64,000 nucleotides of DNA from Owenia fusiformis (Eukaryota > Annelida > Polychaeta > Sabellida > Oweniidae): the NCBI GenBank assembly GCA_903813345.2, contig CAIIXF020000003.1:28351248-28415247 (forward strand). Direction: 5' to 3'. The position numbers were made by a program, and so were the translations under genes. Of this stretch, positions 11,690-24,441 are shown in pieces (position 1 is the stretch's first letter; each line of letters begins with the position of its first letter). The notes under the pieces are model-generated. The model was given only the letters and a program-made list of their open reading frames with translations, ran no database searches and had not been told where the DNA came from.

Positions 11690-14600
11690 GTATGTAGAAT
11701 AGTGTTTCGAGGATGCTGATAGACGAGCTTTCTATAAGTGACGGTGCGTAGATTTAACACAAATGCCATCGAAATGTGAAATGCTTTTACTTCCGGTTCG
11801 AAAAAAGTTTACAAAATTACACAGATGTTGGCCAAATTTTAATACAAGTGATAAACTGTAGCAAGTGTCTAAAGGCAGCATTACAGTGCCAATGGTTTCA
11901 GACACAGAAACCTAAAGGAAGAAGAAGAAGAAGATTGTTTGTAGTAGGATCATTGCTCAAAGAATAAGGAATATTTATTGAGCTACTGATTCTACTACAA
12001 AATAATCTTGCCGGGATCTATGCAAAATTATTTCAAAATCAAGCATATGTCCCTGGGCATACAATCGAGAAGGAGGAACCTCATACTTAAAGATAGCCTT
12101 CTTATAGCATAAGATATGTTTCAAAATCCGTTGATCAGTTCTATTCTACAAGGAACCTACTGATAGTATTATTTGATATCATCTTGATATCCATACTCAA
12201 TTTTCTTATTTTCTCTCTTCAGGGGTACAAATCTATGGAAACCTCTACATTCCCGTGCTGTGTTTGGTGGCCAAGTTGTGGGCCAGGCTCTTGTTGCAGC
12301 CACCAAGACAGTAGCTGATAACATGCATGTCCACAGTCTTCATTGCTACTTTGTCAATGCAGGTAGGGTGAACACTAAATAGCAATAACCAGGGAGGTGC
12401 GATTGGTGAAAATAATTTAATCTAGCTCAATTTTGAAGGAAGTTGCATCAATTTTTGTAAAATTCAAAACAAATCTTTTTTGGCTCGCTTATACCACAAT
12501 CACACCCTCGCCTAACTGAAAACAAAAAAATGTTCGGCGATCCCAATCCCCCTGACTGAAAGCTGGCTAGGCCCCTGCTTTATGTCAGTAGAATTATAAT
12601 TTTAATTTGGAGACATGTTATTTATTTGAATAACTTTACTCAACGTAAATATATTACTTACAATGTACTTATAGTTTGTTATGACAATGATAATCAACGG
12701 CCTTTCAGAATATACATGATATAAATATGAAATTGATTGAAATGATATATGCCAATAATTCACTACCACACAAATGAAATTTACGTTTCAGGGGACAATA
12801 GAGTACCTATTATACATCATGTAGACCGTGTACGAGATGGCAAGAGTTTCTGCACGAGATCAGTTAAAGCCAATCAGCAGGGAACACCAATTCTGACCAT
12901 GCAGGTATCATTTCACATAAATGAAAATGGGGGATTTAGTCACCAATATACAATGCCTGATGTTCCAAAACCAGATGATTTGCTCAGTTCAGAGGAATTA
13001 ACAAGAAAATATTTAGAGTAAGTCAGGGTAACATTTTTTGACATGATTTTGTGACCATGATGGACAAAGATAAACTTACTGCAGTCATGGCAGTTTACAT
13101 TTTATTAAAGCCTAGGCTTTTTGGCTCATATGGTAAATCTATGAAATCATCCACTCATCCTTTGTAATGAGAACTATATGACAGACACTTTCTTTTTCAT
13201 ACAATATTCAGCATCATTGTGTCTAACAGCTTTAACAAGAATTATGTCACCCCCAACAGTGGTGACATACACTGTACATGTATTTTTAATGGTCTCCAAC
13301 GTTTTTGTGATGGTGATTGGTGTCCAGCATTCCATAGCTGTTACAAATTGCAGGTGGTGACATTTTGCATGTTAATGTCTTGTTCTTACATGTTTAGGAC
13401 CGAGGAGTTGTCTGCAAAGCATAGAGCCTATCTTGAAAGTTCACTAGCTGTAGAGGTTCCTATGGAGATGAGACCAGTCAATCCATTCACATTCTATGCT
13501 CGAAGGTATGAATGTCAGAATGTAATGTTTTTAATAGACTCTTCTTCCCTGGTCCAAAATTGACAGTTGAGGAAAAAGGGAGTTAGTTTTTTTTTTATTG
13601 TTCACCCCTTTCCATATGGCTCACATACTATGAAATTTGAAAATGTTGATTTGCCATTTGACATTCATTTGGAAATCACCAGTCAAACACCATCCCTAAC
13701 CCCCTGCACTAAAGGGTAGTTGAAATCTACATGGATGTCTAACAAAATGTTGAGTTATTCATTTCAGTAAATTATTATGAAATAAAGCATTCACCATCAT
13801 ATTTCATTAATAAACAGCAGCCACACATTATTCCAGACAATTTACACTGCCTTATTATCCCAAAGAACGAAGTTCTGTAGGGATATAGTGAACCCTGAAG
13901 CCCTCAGTCCGTCCATCAGTCAGTCAGTCCGTCCGTCTGTCCGTCTGTCCTGAAGATAACTCAAATACTAGTCGACAGATTTTCTTCATATTTGGTGGAA
14001 AGATGTATATTGGTGAACAGTTTTACGCAAAAAAATGTTATGTTTTTCATTTTAAACAAAAATGATAAAAATTATTTGAAATTTTGGTAGTATATTAATA
14101 ACATCTATCTATTTCACATATATCCCGGGTTTTTCACCCTGACCCCCAGGGGCCGTAAATGGGGGATCGGGAAAACAGGAGTTTGCGTTATTTTTGAGAT
14201 GTTATTGAAGTATAGGTTTATTATACTCAAATGAAAGGCAATTTAGAGTAGATTTCAAATATTGTAATGTTTTTCTGATTCAGGCCTCAAAAAATACAAA
14301 ATGGCCGCCTAATGCAGGATTTCGCAATTATTTTCTGATCTCTTAAAAGTATGGCTATATTATACTCAAATTGAAGGAATTTCAGAGCAGATCACAATTA
14401 TGGCATTGTTTTTCTGATTTACCCCTCTGAAAATTCAAAATGGCTGACTAGAGCAGAAATTCGCTATTACTAAGAGTTATCTTTAAAATATGGTTACATG
14501 ATACTACAATGATTTGAAATATTTATTGAAGGTAAGAGACTAAGAGTAGATGGTAAATATTACATTGTGACTGTACAGATTGATGAGTTATACAGTGTTC

Positions 14601-16135
14601 GTTGGGATTTGCTACTCCCTGGAGTTGCCATACTCTAGTTTATATGGAATCATTGCTTATGTTGCAGAATTGGCACTACAGTAGCACATGAACCTAAGCA
14701 AATGATATGGATTCGAGCATCTGGTCACTTGGGTATGTAACAGTGTTAAATATTGACAGGTTTCAAATATTAGAATTTCACGTCAAAAACATGTCATAAT
14801 TGCTATCTTTGCCTGAATTGCATATTCCAATCTTAAGATTATAAAATAAGATAACAAAAATATAGCGTGTGGTATTTGATTAAATTAAAACCTCACAATG
14901 TGCTGAATTTCATGATATTTCCTAAAATTGGAATGGTAATCCAAGTTCATGATAATGGAATAACCAGATATGATATTGGTTACTTATAATGTGACGATGC
15001 GTATATGATATATTTCACGACAGTGATATAATATCATGAGACTATGCTTGTGGAATAACTTAATCAAAATTGTATATTTCATGATATTGGAATCATGACA
15101 TTAAATTTCAACTCATTTCATGATAGTGGAATGATGACATCATAATACACTGAATTTCATGATAGTGGAATAACAGCATAATACACCTCATTCATGATAG
15201 TGGAATGATGACAGCATAATACACCTCATTTATGATAGTGGAATGATGACATCAAAATACATCAAAATACACTGAATTTCATGATAGTGGAATAACCTCT
15301 TTCTATATATATTTCAGATGATGACCCAGCAGAGATGCACATGAACCTTCACAGATGTCTCGCTGCTTATATCTCAGATTTCTCCCTCTTGGGTACAGCC
15401 ACTCTACCTCATCCAGACTTTAGATGGGGTATGGGGGCCTCTTTGGACCATTCCATGTGGTTTCACACCCCTTTTAGAGCAGATGAGTGGATGCTCTATG
15501 AGTGTGAGAGCCCTCAAGCAGGTAGGTCCATTTTAAAAATAAAGGTATAAGCGATAAGCTTTTTAAAATAGATAATGTTTATGTCACCACATATTATTTA
15601 CGTCTCCAACTTTTTTTTGTTCTGCATTTGGCATCTGTAGCAATGGCAGGTGGTGAGATTTTGCATGTTTATGCCTTGTTTCAAAATGTTTGTATCTGGT
15701 GCTTAATTTTGTATGTCTATCCTTATATCCTTATCACCCCAAGTGTTCTCGCATCTTCTATTCATATTAGACAGGTGGTATGAATAAATTGAGTATTGAT
15801 GATTTTATTTGCAATTTTCTTCATGTAAGTTCTTCTATAATTTCAATAGAGAACTACAACACGTCAAAGTGAATTTAGACACATTTTTAAACCTCTATAG
15901 TCTACAGATTAAAGATTAGTATCAGTACTGAGTAGTGCAAAAATGTTTTTGCAATATGTTTTTAAGGTTCATACTTTACACGAGGCCTTTAAACATTTTG
16001 CTTTATACACTTCCAGGTGGCAACAGAGCCTTAGTATGTGGACGTCTTTGGAAGCAGGATGGTACACTTGCAGTAACTGTAACACAGGAGGGACTCTTAC
16101 GGCCATATGTGCCACAAGACAAATCAAAACTTTAA
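11598..16135 (+). CDS. ACOT8: Peroxisomal acyl-CoA thioesterase ACOT8 (7 exons, 317 aa, complete)
   Basis: Hydrolyses fatty acyl-CoA esters to free acid and CoA in peroxisomes. Exons 11598-11689, 12223-12362, 12792-13017, 13398-13505, 14668-14732, 15318-15521 and 16017-16135 join with matching phases to 954 nt. The product has the double hot-dog fold of the TesB/ACOT8 family: N-terminal hot dog with Phe-Gly-Gly-Gln-Val-Val-Gly-Gln-Ala near residue 46 and His-Ser-Leu-His-Cys-Tyr-Phe near 68, and a C-terminal hot dog with Ala-Ala-Tyr-Ile-Ser-Asp at 226-231 and Asp-His-Ser-Met-Trp-Phe-His at 254-260. The catalytic trio expected from TesB corresponds to Asp231, Ser252 and Gln302. The last three residues are Ser-Lys-Leu, the type 1 peroxisomal targeting signal. 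Length matches the family (about 320 aa). All donors are GT and all acceptors AG; no break seen. Confidence 0.95.
12223..12362 (+). CDS. ACOT8: ACOT8 exon 2
   Basis: Follows a strong pyrimidine tract and CAG. Encodes residues 31-78, including the first hot-dog helix (FGGQVVGQAL). Donor GTAGGG. Confidence 0.95.
12792..13017 (+). CDS. ACOT8: ACOT8 exon 3
   Basis: Residues 78-153, the strands of the first hot dog (Asp-Gly-Lys-Ser-Phe and Arg-Ser-Val-Lys-Ala). It ends two bases into a Glu codon at GA|GTAAGT. An apparent TAA directly afterwards is intronic. Confidence 0.93.
13244..13363. mobile_element. ATGTCACCAC-family MITE in ACOT8 intron 3
   Basis: About 120 bp with ATGTCACCCC at one end and GGTGGTGACAT at the other. 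The body includes 'ggtctccaac' and 'tttttgt'. Related copies lie at 15581, 35045 and 45423. Confidence 0.65.
13398..13505 (+). CDS. ACOT8: ACOT8 exon 4
   Basis: Residues 153-189, the linker between the two hot dogs (Val-Glu-Val-Pro-Met-Glu-Met-Arg-Pro-Val-Asn-Pro). Acceptor TTTAG, donor GTATGA. Confidence 0.93.
13852..14608. mobile_element. Possible inverted-repeat element with GTCC microsatellite in ACOT8 intron 4
   Basis: The left end (tatcccaaagaacgaagttc) and right end (gttcgttgggattt) are imperfect reverse complements. A (GTCC/GTCT)n tract sits at 13918-13950. The body contains two or three degenerate direct copies of a segment with 'caaaatggc' and 'tatactcaa'. The boundaries are approximate. 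Confidence 0.45.
14668..14732 (+). CDS. ACOT8: ACOT8 exon 5
   Basis: A 65-nt exon encoding residues 189-210 (Lys-Gln-Met-Ile-Trp-Ile-Arg-Ala). It was too short to show as an ORF and is recognised by phase and family match. Confidence 0.93.
14935..15300. repeat. Degenerate tandem repeat in ACOT8 intron 5
   Basis: Repeated 'atttcatgatagtggaat' plus 'gatgacatcataatacac' at about 35-45 bp spacing, cleanest from 15110 to 15300. It ends about 20 bp from the exon 6 acceptor. Confidence 0.75.
15318..15521 (+). CDS. ACOT8: ACOT8 exon 6
   Basis: Residues 211-278, with predicted catalytic Asp231 and Ser252 and the conserved Phe-Arg-Ala-Asp-Glu-Trp-Met-Leu-Tyr-Glu motif. Confidence 0.95.
15581..15659. 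mobile_element. ATGTCACCAC-family MITE in ACOT8 intron 6
   Basis: 79 bp from ATGTCACCAC to GGTGGTGAGAT, with the same interior words as the 13244 copy ('cgtctccaac', a T run, 'atggcagg'). Confidence 0.7.
16017..16135 (+). CDS. ACOT8: ACOT8 exon 7 (stop, SKL signal)
   Basis: Residues 279-317, with Gly-Arg-Leu-Trp-Lys-Gln-Asp-Gly, predicted catalytic Gln302 and the Ser-Lys-Leu end before TAA at 16133-16135. Confidence 0.95.
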
Positions 16136-16343
16136 AAGTTCTACAAGTGGATTTAGCATACAGCTGAAGCAGTGCAGTAATATTAGCAATACATGTGTGT
16201 GTAAAGAGTTCATCTACCTCCGCATGGACTTTTACATGTGATAGGCCTGTCTGCAGTAAGGACCAATGTGATGGATAAATCGCCACCCTGAAATTAATTT
16301 ATATACAATTTTTGTGATTTCGGGTCATTCATTTTCCGTGAAA

Positions 16344-16349
16344 AATAAA
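16344..16349 (+). promoter_or_regulatory. Poly(A) signal AATAAA of ACOT8
   Basis: The first AATAAA after the ACOT8 stop codon, about 210 bp downstream; a fitting 3' end. Confidence 0.6.
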
Positions 16350-16674
16350 GATTTGCTTTATAGGAAAACTCCCTTCAAATTGGCCTTTAACTGGACACCA
16401 TACTAGTATTTGGGCACAACGTCATTTGTGGCACAACCTTATATGGTAAATTATCATAATATATTTTCTAGTTAGGTTGAGAGGAAAGGCTGAGAAACAG
16501 AATGAGAGAATGGATCAACAATCCGAAAGGGATGAGGTTAACAATAGTTATTGTTCACCCTCCCCTAGATCTACATTAATTTGTACTACAACGTCATTTC
16601 TTTCATCCACAAAAATTGACATTTCTAATGAAAGTTACCCCTGTTACTGTCTCATCATATGACACTATGTATTA

Positions 16675-17245
16675 TATAGGATGAATATGACACACATATA
16701 ATATGAATATGACCAGATATAATATGAATATGACACGCATATAATATGAATATGACCAGATATAATATGAATATGACACGCATATAATATGAATATGACA
16801 CGCATATAATATGAATATGACCAGATATAATATGAATATGACACGCATATAATATGAATATGACACGCATATAATATGAATATGACACATATAATATGAA
16901 TATGACACGCATATAATATGAATATGACCAGATATAATATGAATATGACACGCATATAATATGAATATGACACGCATATAATATGAATATGACCAGATAT
17001 AATATGAATATGACACGCATATAATATGAATATGACCAGATATAATATGAATATGACACGCATATAATATGAATATGACACACATATAATATGAATATGA
17101 CCAGATATAATATGAATATGACACGCATATAATATAAATATGACACGCATATAATATGAATATGACACATATAATATGAATATGACACGCATATAATATG
17201 AATATGACACGCATATAATATGAATATGACACACATACAATATGA
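16675..17245. repeat. Satellite of 20-22 bp units in two main types
   Basis: About 26 units share the core atataatatgaatatga and differ in the joint: cacgc (22 bp), ccag (21 bp) or cacat (20 bp). The two main types alternate irregularly, and one block order (ccag, cacgc, cacgc, cacat, cacgc) appears twice, pointing to higher-order copying. On the - strand no frame has a stop codon, which alone explains three overlapping ~190-codon ORFs; these are not genes. Confidence 0.95.
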
Positions 17246-17394
17246 TGGAATGTTGTTGCATTATTTATTTCTATTTTTAATTATTTGTAATCTGTAATAT
17301 TTTTATTTTGTAATAAAATAAAGACAAATTACGATAAGTAAAGAATTGCATTCAATAATTTTTTATTTTATACACAGCCAGTAGAATAAAGATT

Positions 17395-17495
17395 CATTTA
17401 TTAGTGTTCATTGTCACAGACTTTATTAAATTTTCACTTTTTTTTATTAAACAAAAAATTGTAATAAAGTCTGTGACAATGAACACTAATAAATG
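17395..17495. mobile_element. 101-bp hairpin MITE with 34-bp perfect arms
   Basis: Arms 17395-17428 and 17462-17495 are exact reverse complements around a 33-nt A/T loop. GATT flanks both sides (17391-17394 and 17496-17499), a likely 4-bp target duplication. The perfect arms suggest a recent origin. Confidence 0.85.
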
Positions 17496-17559
17496 GATTT
17501 AATATTACCAGACTTAAACTTATTTAATGTAATTAGATGTTACCATCGTTTTTTTGAAT

Positions 17560-20500
17560 ATTAGACTACGGCCCACTCTGATAATTATAACTCCTTCCTT
17601 ACATGAAAGGTTACACATTCCAACCTATTTCAAACCATCTGTATGATTATACTAGACACTTTCTGGGTAGTTGGACTTTCTATAGGGGTGGCAGATGGCC
17701 CTCAGACCAATTTATACCCCTACCCCCAAAAAACCATGGGGGTACTTTAATACCACCCAATAAAAAGAATACTAATGCATGTCAGATATTCATTGTTTTA
17801 TTTTGGGTAGAGCATGTTATGGTTAGTAAGAGCCAGAAATTTCCAATCTCTAACTGATATGATTACAATAGAAACAGTATTTATATCTTGAAATATTCTC
17901 AATTTGACCCCCTCCCAAATGTGTCCTTTTAATCTCAAAGTGAAATATTTGCAAATCTGTTTGGATTTTATGGCTCCTACTTTGTCAAAAATTATATCAA
18001 TATGTATATTTTAACATTTAAACACTGAAAAGTGTTCATAATGATCCTATAAATCAATAACATTTATCAAATATAGTCACACATAGCTGCTTTTAGGGAA
18101 AAGTGGGCGTGGCACTTTTTGGTACTTGTGTACTTGTTGCAGCATTAAATGAAAAATACATATTATACTAACAACAATTGACATTTAATTAGCATCTACT
18201 TATGTTATGTAACATTGTAATATGTTCATTATCATTATTAGACACTTTAAATATTTTATATCAGTGTTATCCTGACCCTTCCCTTTATCCCTACACCCTT
18301 CAAGGTGGGCATTACCAATCGTGTCAAGTTAACATTTCTGTTTGATTTATTTTTACCATAGACAAGGTACAAAAGCTTTACCATGAGTACTGACCTTATT
18401 AGGTGCTAAACTGATGAATGGATAGGTAGATGGCAGCACTTGTGCTGGTTGGACTACACGCTAGCATCTACCATAGACACATATTGATTTACCATATTTG
18501 TTATTTTGGATTAAAGTAAAACTGCTTTCGCATCAAAATCAATGAGATTCAGATTGTGTTTGAAACTAGATGATCTACAGATTTTGTGTGAACCTTAAAT
18601 TCATGACAATCAAAAGAATTCAACATTTAGGAAGTCAACATTAAGATTTTTAACATCATCTCAATGAGAATTTAGCCCGACCTTTTTCAGAAAGTTAAAG
18701 ATCATAGAAAATTGAACATAATCAAAGTTCCTCAGTAGATCATTTAATCTCCTAAAATCACATTAAAACTATATCAGCAATATTTCCAAGCTAAATAGTA
18801 TAAAAACTTCTATCACATCATTTGCAACGTTTTCATTATTCGATAGTTCAACCCTATATGAATTATTGATGATTTTAAAAGTGCAAGGAATCTAAATGAA
18901 TCAGGGAAGCCAGTGATATGTATTTGCCTTATTAATTGTTGACTTATACAATGAAATAGACCTAGATGCAAGTAGAAATAATCTTGCTTTACATCATTCA
19001 AAATTCAAAATTCTGTCAAATAAGTGATATCATATTTGAAATCTTCATGTAGAATTACATTTCTTCATGCAATAAGTTAACCTTTTAGTGAGTAGTTGTG
19101 ACAAATGTAATCATGTACTTACACAATTTGTCAGTAAAAGTTATTTATCCTAAACTTAGTGTTATAGGTAAATAAAATGCATGAATATAATTGATACCTT
19201 AGGTGAGTCGGGATATACATGTACTGCATATCCTGCTTTATCCCATACTTGGTCGTGTTTCAGGTACATAAAGCAGGTTTGTAAAAACTTATATTTTCAT
19301 CATCGGGCAGATATAGCTTTACGTCCCGTTGCGAGCTGGCAGATATAGTATATCTGCCCACTCCGTCATAATCGCCCTCGGGCAGGTATATTATATTTGC
19401 CTCGGGATAGTCTCAATATCCTGAACCTCATATAGGATAATCTCTATGTATCGCCAGGTTTATCACCCGCTCAGTAATCCCCTGCAGGAATTTCATTCTG
19501 TGCAATTTATCATATTTTAGTATATGATAAATAATTTTGGGTACAAGGTATAACCCTTGGGAAATACAATATTCTACCCTCAACCCCTCGGGGAGGTATA
19601 TTGTATTTCCCTCAGATATATTGTATTTCCCTGTATTAAAAACTTTCCATTAATTAAACCTCATATATAATGCACACGATTTTAAATATGAATCAAAACT
19701 ATGAATTAGTGATATCCATGTTTCTAACGAAAGCATGAATTTGAAAAAAACAAACATTCTACTCATATGGTATAAAGATATTACCAGTTGTGTCCATTTT
19801 AGATTTGATTGAAGAACTTGAATTAGAGGCAATTTTGAAATTACAATATATTAAAAGAGGCTCTGTTGCTTAGATGGGAGAATCAATTAGCTGCATTGTT
19901 CAGTTTATGACAAAACTGATGTTTAGTGTTACTTTCATGAACACCCATCCTGTAAAATAGCATTTGGAATCTAGTAGTTTGTATATAGATGAATTAGATA
20001 AGGCATTGTCGAGGGAAAATATCTAACAAGATCCAACTTAGAGTTTGCTTTTTCTTACTAAGTTCCATTACAACTTTTGGTCCTTTCCCTTTGGCACTAG
20101 TGCTTATATATTTACTAGTTTGCTCATGTAATTAGGCATACTTTAACTTGAAACAATTTGTAACACTCAATTTTTGGGGTTTGGAGATCGAAGAAATAAT
20201 GATGATAAACAAGCAATTTTAAAATATTTATGTTTTACCCAAATTTTTAAAGATTTTTGTTAGCCTTCGTTTTGTCTGTTTTATTCTCAAATAAATCATG
20301 GTCATCAATTCTATTGTGACATAATCATCATTTACCAATTTTAAAATCAAATATTACTAGTTAGAGAATGTGATTTCTTACTTTAGGTTATATTTATATC
20401 CCGATTTATATGTATAATAATAATTGATGAAGACGAATAGAGATTATCCTCTATGAGGTTCAGGGTATTGGAATTATCCCGAGGCCAATATAATATATCT

Positions 20501-22635
20501 GGCCTAGGGTCGTTGGTCCCGAGGGAAGATATTTTCTATTGGCCAAAGGCCTTAGGTCCTGAGGGAAGATATATTATATTCGCCAAGGGATAATCCTAAT
20601 AGCATGAACTGACTATAGGATGATCTGTTTATCCCATATCAATCTTTCTTATCTGGTTCACATTGTTCAATTGGCCAGAGTTAGAAAAAATTCAACCATA
20701 TGAATGTATTCATGTCTAATTTTGTTTTCTTGGCCTTAGGAGGATTCTCCTGTTTTTTAAGTATTCATCCACATATTCTGGAATCATTGATTATTAACAT
20801 ATGTATTAAGTATGCTACTTCCCTCATCGCTAATCATACACAAATGATGATTATGACTTAGTGGCCAGGTGTAATATATCTGCCCTCTCAGGCCGGGACA
20901 TTAGCTATATCTGCCCACTGATAAAAATACAAGTATTTATAAACCTGCTATATGTATCTGAAACATGTCCAAGTATGGGACAAATGTATCTACTTTTTTG
21001 ATTTCATACACTAAACAGATTTGTTTAGGAATTATTTGAAGTATTTCAAAAACATATACCGAACCACTATTGAAGGAATCATTGAAAATACAGCATATCA
21101 GAAACATGTGTAAATTGTTTATCTTGCAATTATTTTGCTAAATACTAATAGAAATTATACTGTACCTTCCAGAGAATAGCTTTTTTGTTAACTATGAGCC
21201 AATGAATGAATGGATGCATTTTATTATAACTGCAAAATGATGCTCTATGCAATTCATACGAAAAATTAATTTTGCCATATTAGAATCAAGTATAATCTTT
21301 AATCCATTGGATAGATCATGCATTGCCTGATTTTGAGGTATTGATAAAAGAATCAGCAAGTGTCTGACAAAATAGATTTTAGTGTTATGTATTAGGCAAA
21401 ATATTAGGAAGGGTATAAATGGTCTCCAATCTTTCTAGTTTTGAGTATTACGTCTTCTTGCTTTGATTCAAACTATCCTCGGTCACTATTTGTAACCCCT
21501 CCCTCCTTCCCCATTTAGGCCATGGATATGAAGATGATTTAGAGGTTATGTGAAGGATACTAGGGAAGGGTTAATAGCCATAGTTATATTAGTTCATTTA
21601 AGTTTAATCATAAATGTTATGCAATTCACACTAGCATCAAATATCATACCAAAAGGATTGAACTGTTCATTACTTTTCAATTGCAGTAAACATGGTAAAA
21701 TAGTTCTAAATATTGAAGCCTGTTGAACAAGCATATTAATTAATTGTAACTCATAGCTCTAGATGACTTGAACTTATCCATTCATATTCTAGGAACAAGT
21801 CAATGAATAAGTAAGACTTGACTCTTGACAGACTTAAAAGACCGAGGACCCTATAAGACTTAAACTAAAAGTTAATTTGACCATTGATGACCTATGATAG
21901 GGAAGGGTCAGGATAACACTTATATAAAATATTTAAAGTGTCTAATAATGATAATGAACATATTACAATATTACACAACATTAATAGATGCTAATTAAAT
22001 GTCAATTATTGTTAGTGTAATCTGAATTTTTCATTTAATGCTGCAACAAGCGCACAAGTACCAAAAAGTGCCACACCCACTTTTCCCTGAAAGCAGCAAT
22101 GTGTGACTATATTTGATAAATATTATTGATTTATAGGATCATTATATCAACTTTTAAGTGTTTTAGTGTTAATATAGACATAATATTACAAATTTTGACA
22201 AAGTAGCAGCCATAAAATCCAAACAGATTTTGAAATATTTCACTTTAAGAACAAAGGGACACATTTGGGAGGGGGTCAAATTGAGAATATTTCGAGATAT
22301 AAATACTGTTTCTATGGTAACCATATAAGTTAGAGATTGGAAATTTCTGGCACTTATTAACCATAACATGCTCTACCCAATATAAAACAATGAATATCTG
22401 ACATACATTAGTATTCTTTTGATTGGGTGGTATTAAAGTACCCCCATGGTTTTTTGGGGGTAGGGGTATAAATTGGTCTGAGGGCCGTCTGCCACCCCTA
22501 TGGAAAGTCCAACTACCCAGAAAGTTTCCAGTATAATCATACAGATGGTTTGAAATAGGTTGGAATGTGTAACCTTTCATGTAAGGAAGGTTGCATTTCT
22601 AGAGCACTTCTACAGAATGGGTTACAGTCTATATG
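17560..22635. repeat. Roughly 5-kb nested inverted repeat
   Basis: Outer arms 17590-18275 and 21905-22592 are clear reverse complements; weaker similarity reaches about 17560 and 22635. Inner arms 19240-19440 and 20435-20975 also match each other in inverted order and are rich in a gggcagatata motif. The parts between outer and inner arms (18.3-19.2 and 21.0-21.9 kb) do not clearly match. The ORFs of 84 and 111 codons in the outer arms are mirror copies with mostly amino-acid-changing differences, so they are not conserved proteins. It could be a large foldback transposon or an inverted duplication; no transposase seen. Confidence 0.75.
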
Positions 22636-22685
22636 GGGTGTTAAAGGGATTGTTGTCTTCAATTACTTATCTAGCTCTGTAATAG

Positions 22686-22770
22686 TCTAGCTACAAGCCC
22701 TTGTGCCACTCCCCCCACACTACAACAAGAGGGGTGGGGGGCGGTCACAAAGGCGTGTAGCAAGACTAGT
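22686..22770. mobile_element. Short hairpin element with G/C-rich centre
   Basis: Imperfect inverted arms (tctagctacaagccc... and ...gtgtagcaagacta) around CCCCCCA/TGGGGGG runs. Likely a tiny MITE. Confidence 0.5.
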
Positions 22771-24441
22771 TCTGTAATGACACCGGGCAGATTCAATCCT
22801 TTGGCCCTGTAATGTAGAAACGATTTTGTAATAGAAGTTATTCAACTAAAGATTTTTACAATAATGTCTTCATTTTCAATAAATGTGGATATCCACGATC
22901 TATTATTTTGGAGAGTTTACACATTTTGCGCATTGCATCTTGTATTTGGCATTTCATCTTGTATCTTATTGGTGTTAACCGTATCATAGCTTCTTATTTC
23001 ATATCAAGATAAAGAAAGGTGTATGGAATATGCCTACATTAATTAAAACATCACATCAAAGCGTAGTATTTGGAAACTAACCGTCGAAAATTTATTGTCT
23101 CGACGCCTTTAGTTTCCTGGTTTCACACATGAGGCTAAATTCAAATCTGTATTTTACGTTTTTGTGCGCATAATAGGGAGTTGCAATGTTTTTCACAACC
23201 TGAACATGAACGGAAAATATTTAAGCGATGCATTTGTATGGGCGATTTGTCATACGTATAGGTTGGCGTTTCGATTTTGTATGCAAGCTTAAACTCCCTT
23301 TTATTCTCCTTTACATTAGCGTAAACAACGCCTGCACACCTGGGCCTACACAGCCTGTCCTGCTTTCGATGAAAGAAAGATGCGAATGGTAACAGTAACA
23401 GTGACACAATTCAGGTATATCTGACACCAGTATGACGCCAATATGTATGCATGTTTAAAATAAAATACATTGTATTTGTCGTTGTTTGCTTTCGAATTGT
23501 GTTACAGTCTAGTCAAGAGAACTTTTAGTGATAGGGGAATGTCAGTTTACACAATTTGAGAAATTATTGGCAGACATGAAACCTATTTAAAACAGCCATC
23601 ATATTATTCAAAAGCGTCGAGCACAATGATTCCCAGTCCTCTGAAAAATGAAAATACATGGGTGTTAATCCCACTCCTGTCGAAATGCACTCTTTAAACG
23701 GATCAGTTTCGGTAACAAAATGTCAGAATCTTGAAGGTACGATTTTTATTTTTCTTATCTCACAAATTGTAGGCAGAATTCCCACAATTTTATCACAAAC
23801 ATGTCAGTATCTTATGTTTAAGAAAATCTACATGTTTGTGAACAAATTCTTCAGAAGACAACAGAATCAATGATTCAATACCTCACTATTGTTATGTAAA
23901 CAACGGATTAAAAGTGCAGATCTTAACAGTTTTTGAACTTCCGTTTACGAAACAAATGTGAGGAATTATATAGATAATGCTGTTAACCCACGAACTATTC
24001 CGTGAGAATCACTTGGATTTCCAGAAACACACTATGCTTAAACGTGTTTGTGACGAAAAGATTAAAGTGTCTGCTCGATGCTCATGTGGTCAAAATACAG
24101 TTTATACACGTTCTAAATGAAGTAAATACCACTAACATGTCAAACCAGGTACCGTTCTTGTAAATATTTTTATAAAGGACAAGGTGCAATTATTGGCAAA
24201 TATCCCTATGGTCAAAATGAATCATTCGTAGGTGTAACATGAAGAATAAAATGTCATATAATACTTTGGAAAATATTAAAGTGCTCGGACACACATAAGC
24301 TGAGATAGGAATCATTTCGTTCAGTAAGGTTGTATTGACTTACATGGGGCTGTGCACCATTGACTCAACATGAGGATATCAGCAGATCCCAATAGAGGCC
24401 ATTGGTTTCCATTGATTATCACAGAAATATCAAAAATACAC
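22771..24441. other. Gene-free stretch
   Basis: No recognised gene or clear repeat. An 88-codon ORF on the - strand at 23141-23407 has no family features, and I could not support it as coding. Confidence 0.4.

Noticed and set aside
16655-17261. Three ~190-codon ORFs on the - strand
   Set aside because: All three frames are open because the satellite unit contains no stop codon; the peptides are pure repeat.
17603-22580. Two similar ORFs (84 and 111 codons) in opposite orientation as a gene pair
   Set aside because: They are the two outer arms of one inverted repeat; differences are mostly amino-acid changing and there is no family likeness.
23141-23407. 88-codon - strand ORF with several Cys
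   Set aside because: Cys spacing fits no zinc-binding pattern I know, and no splice context supports it.
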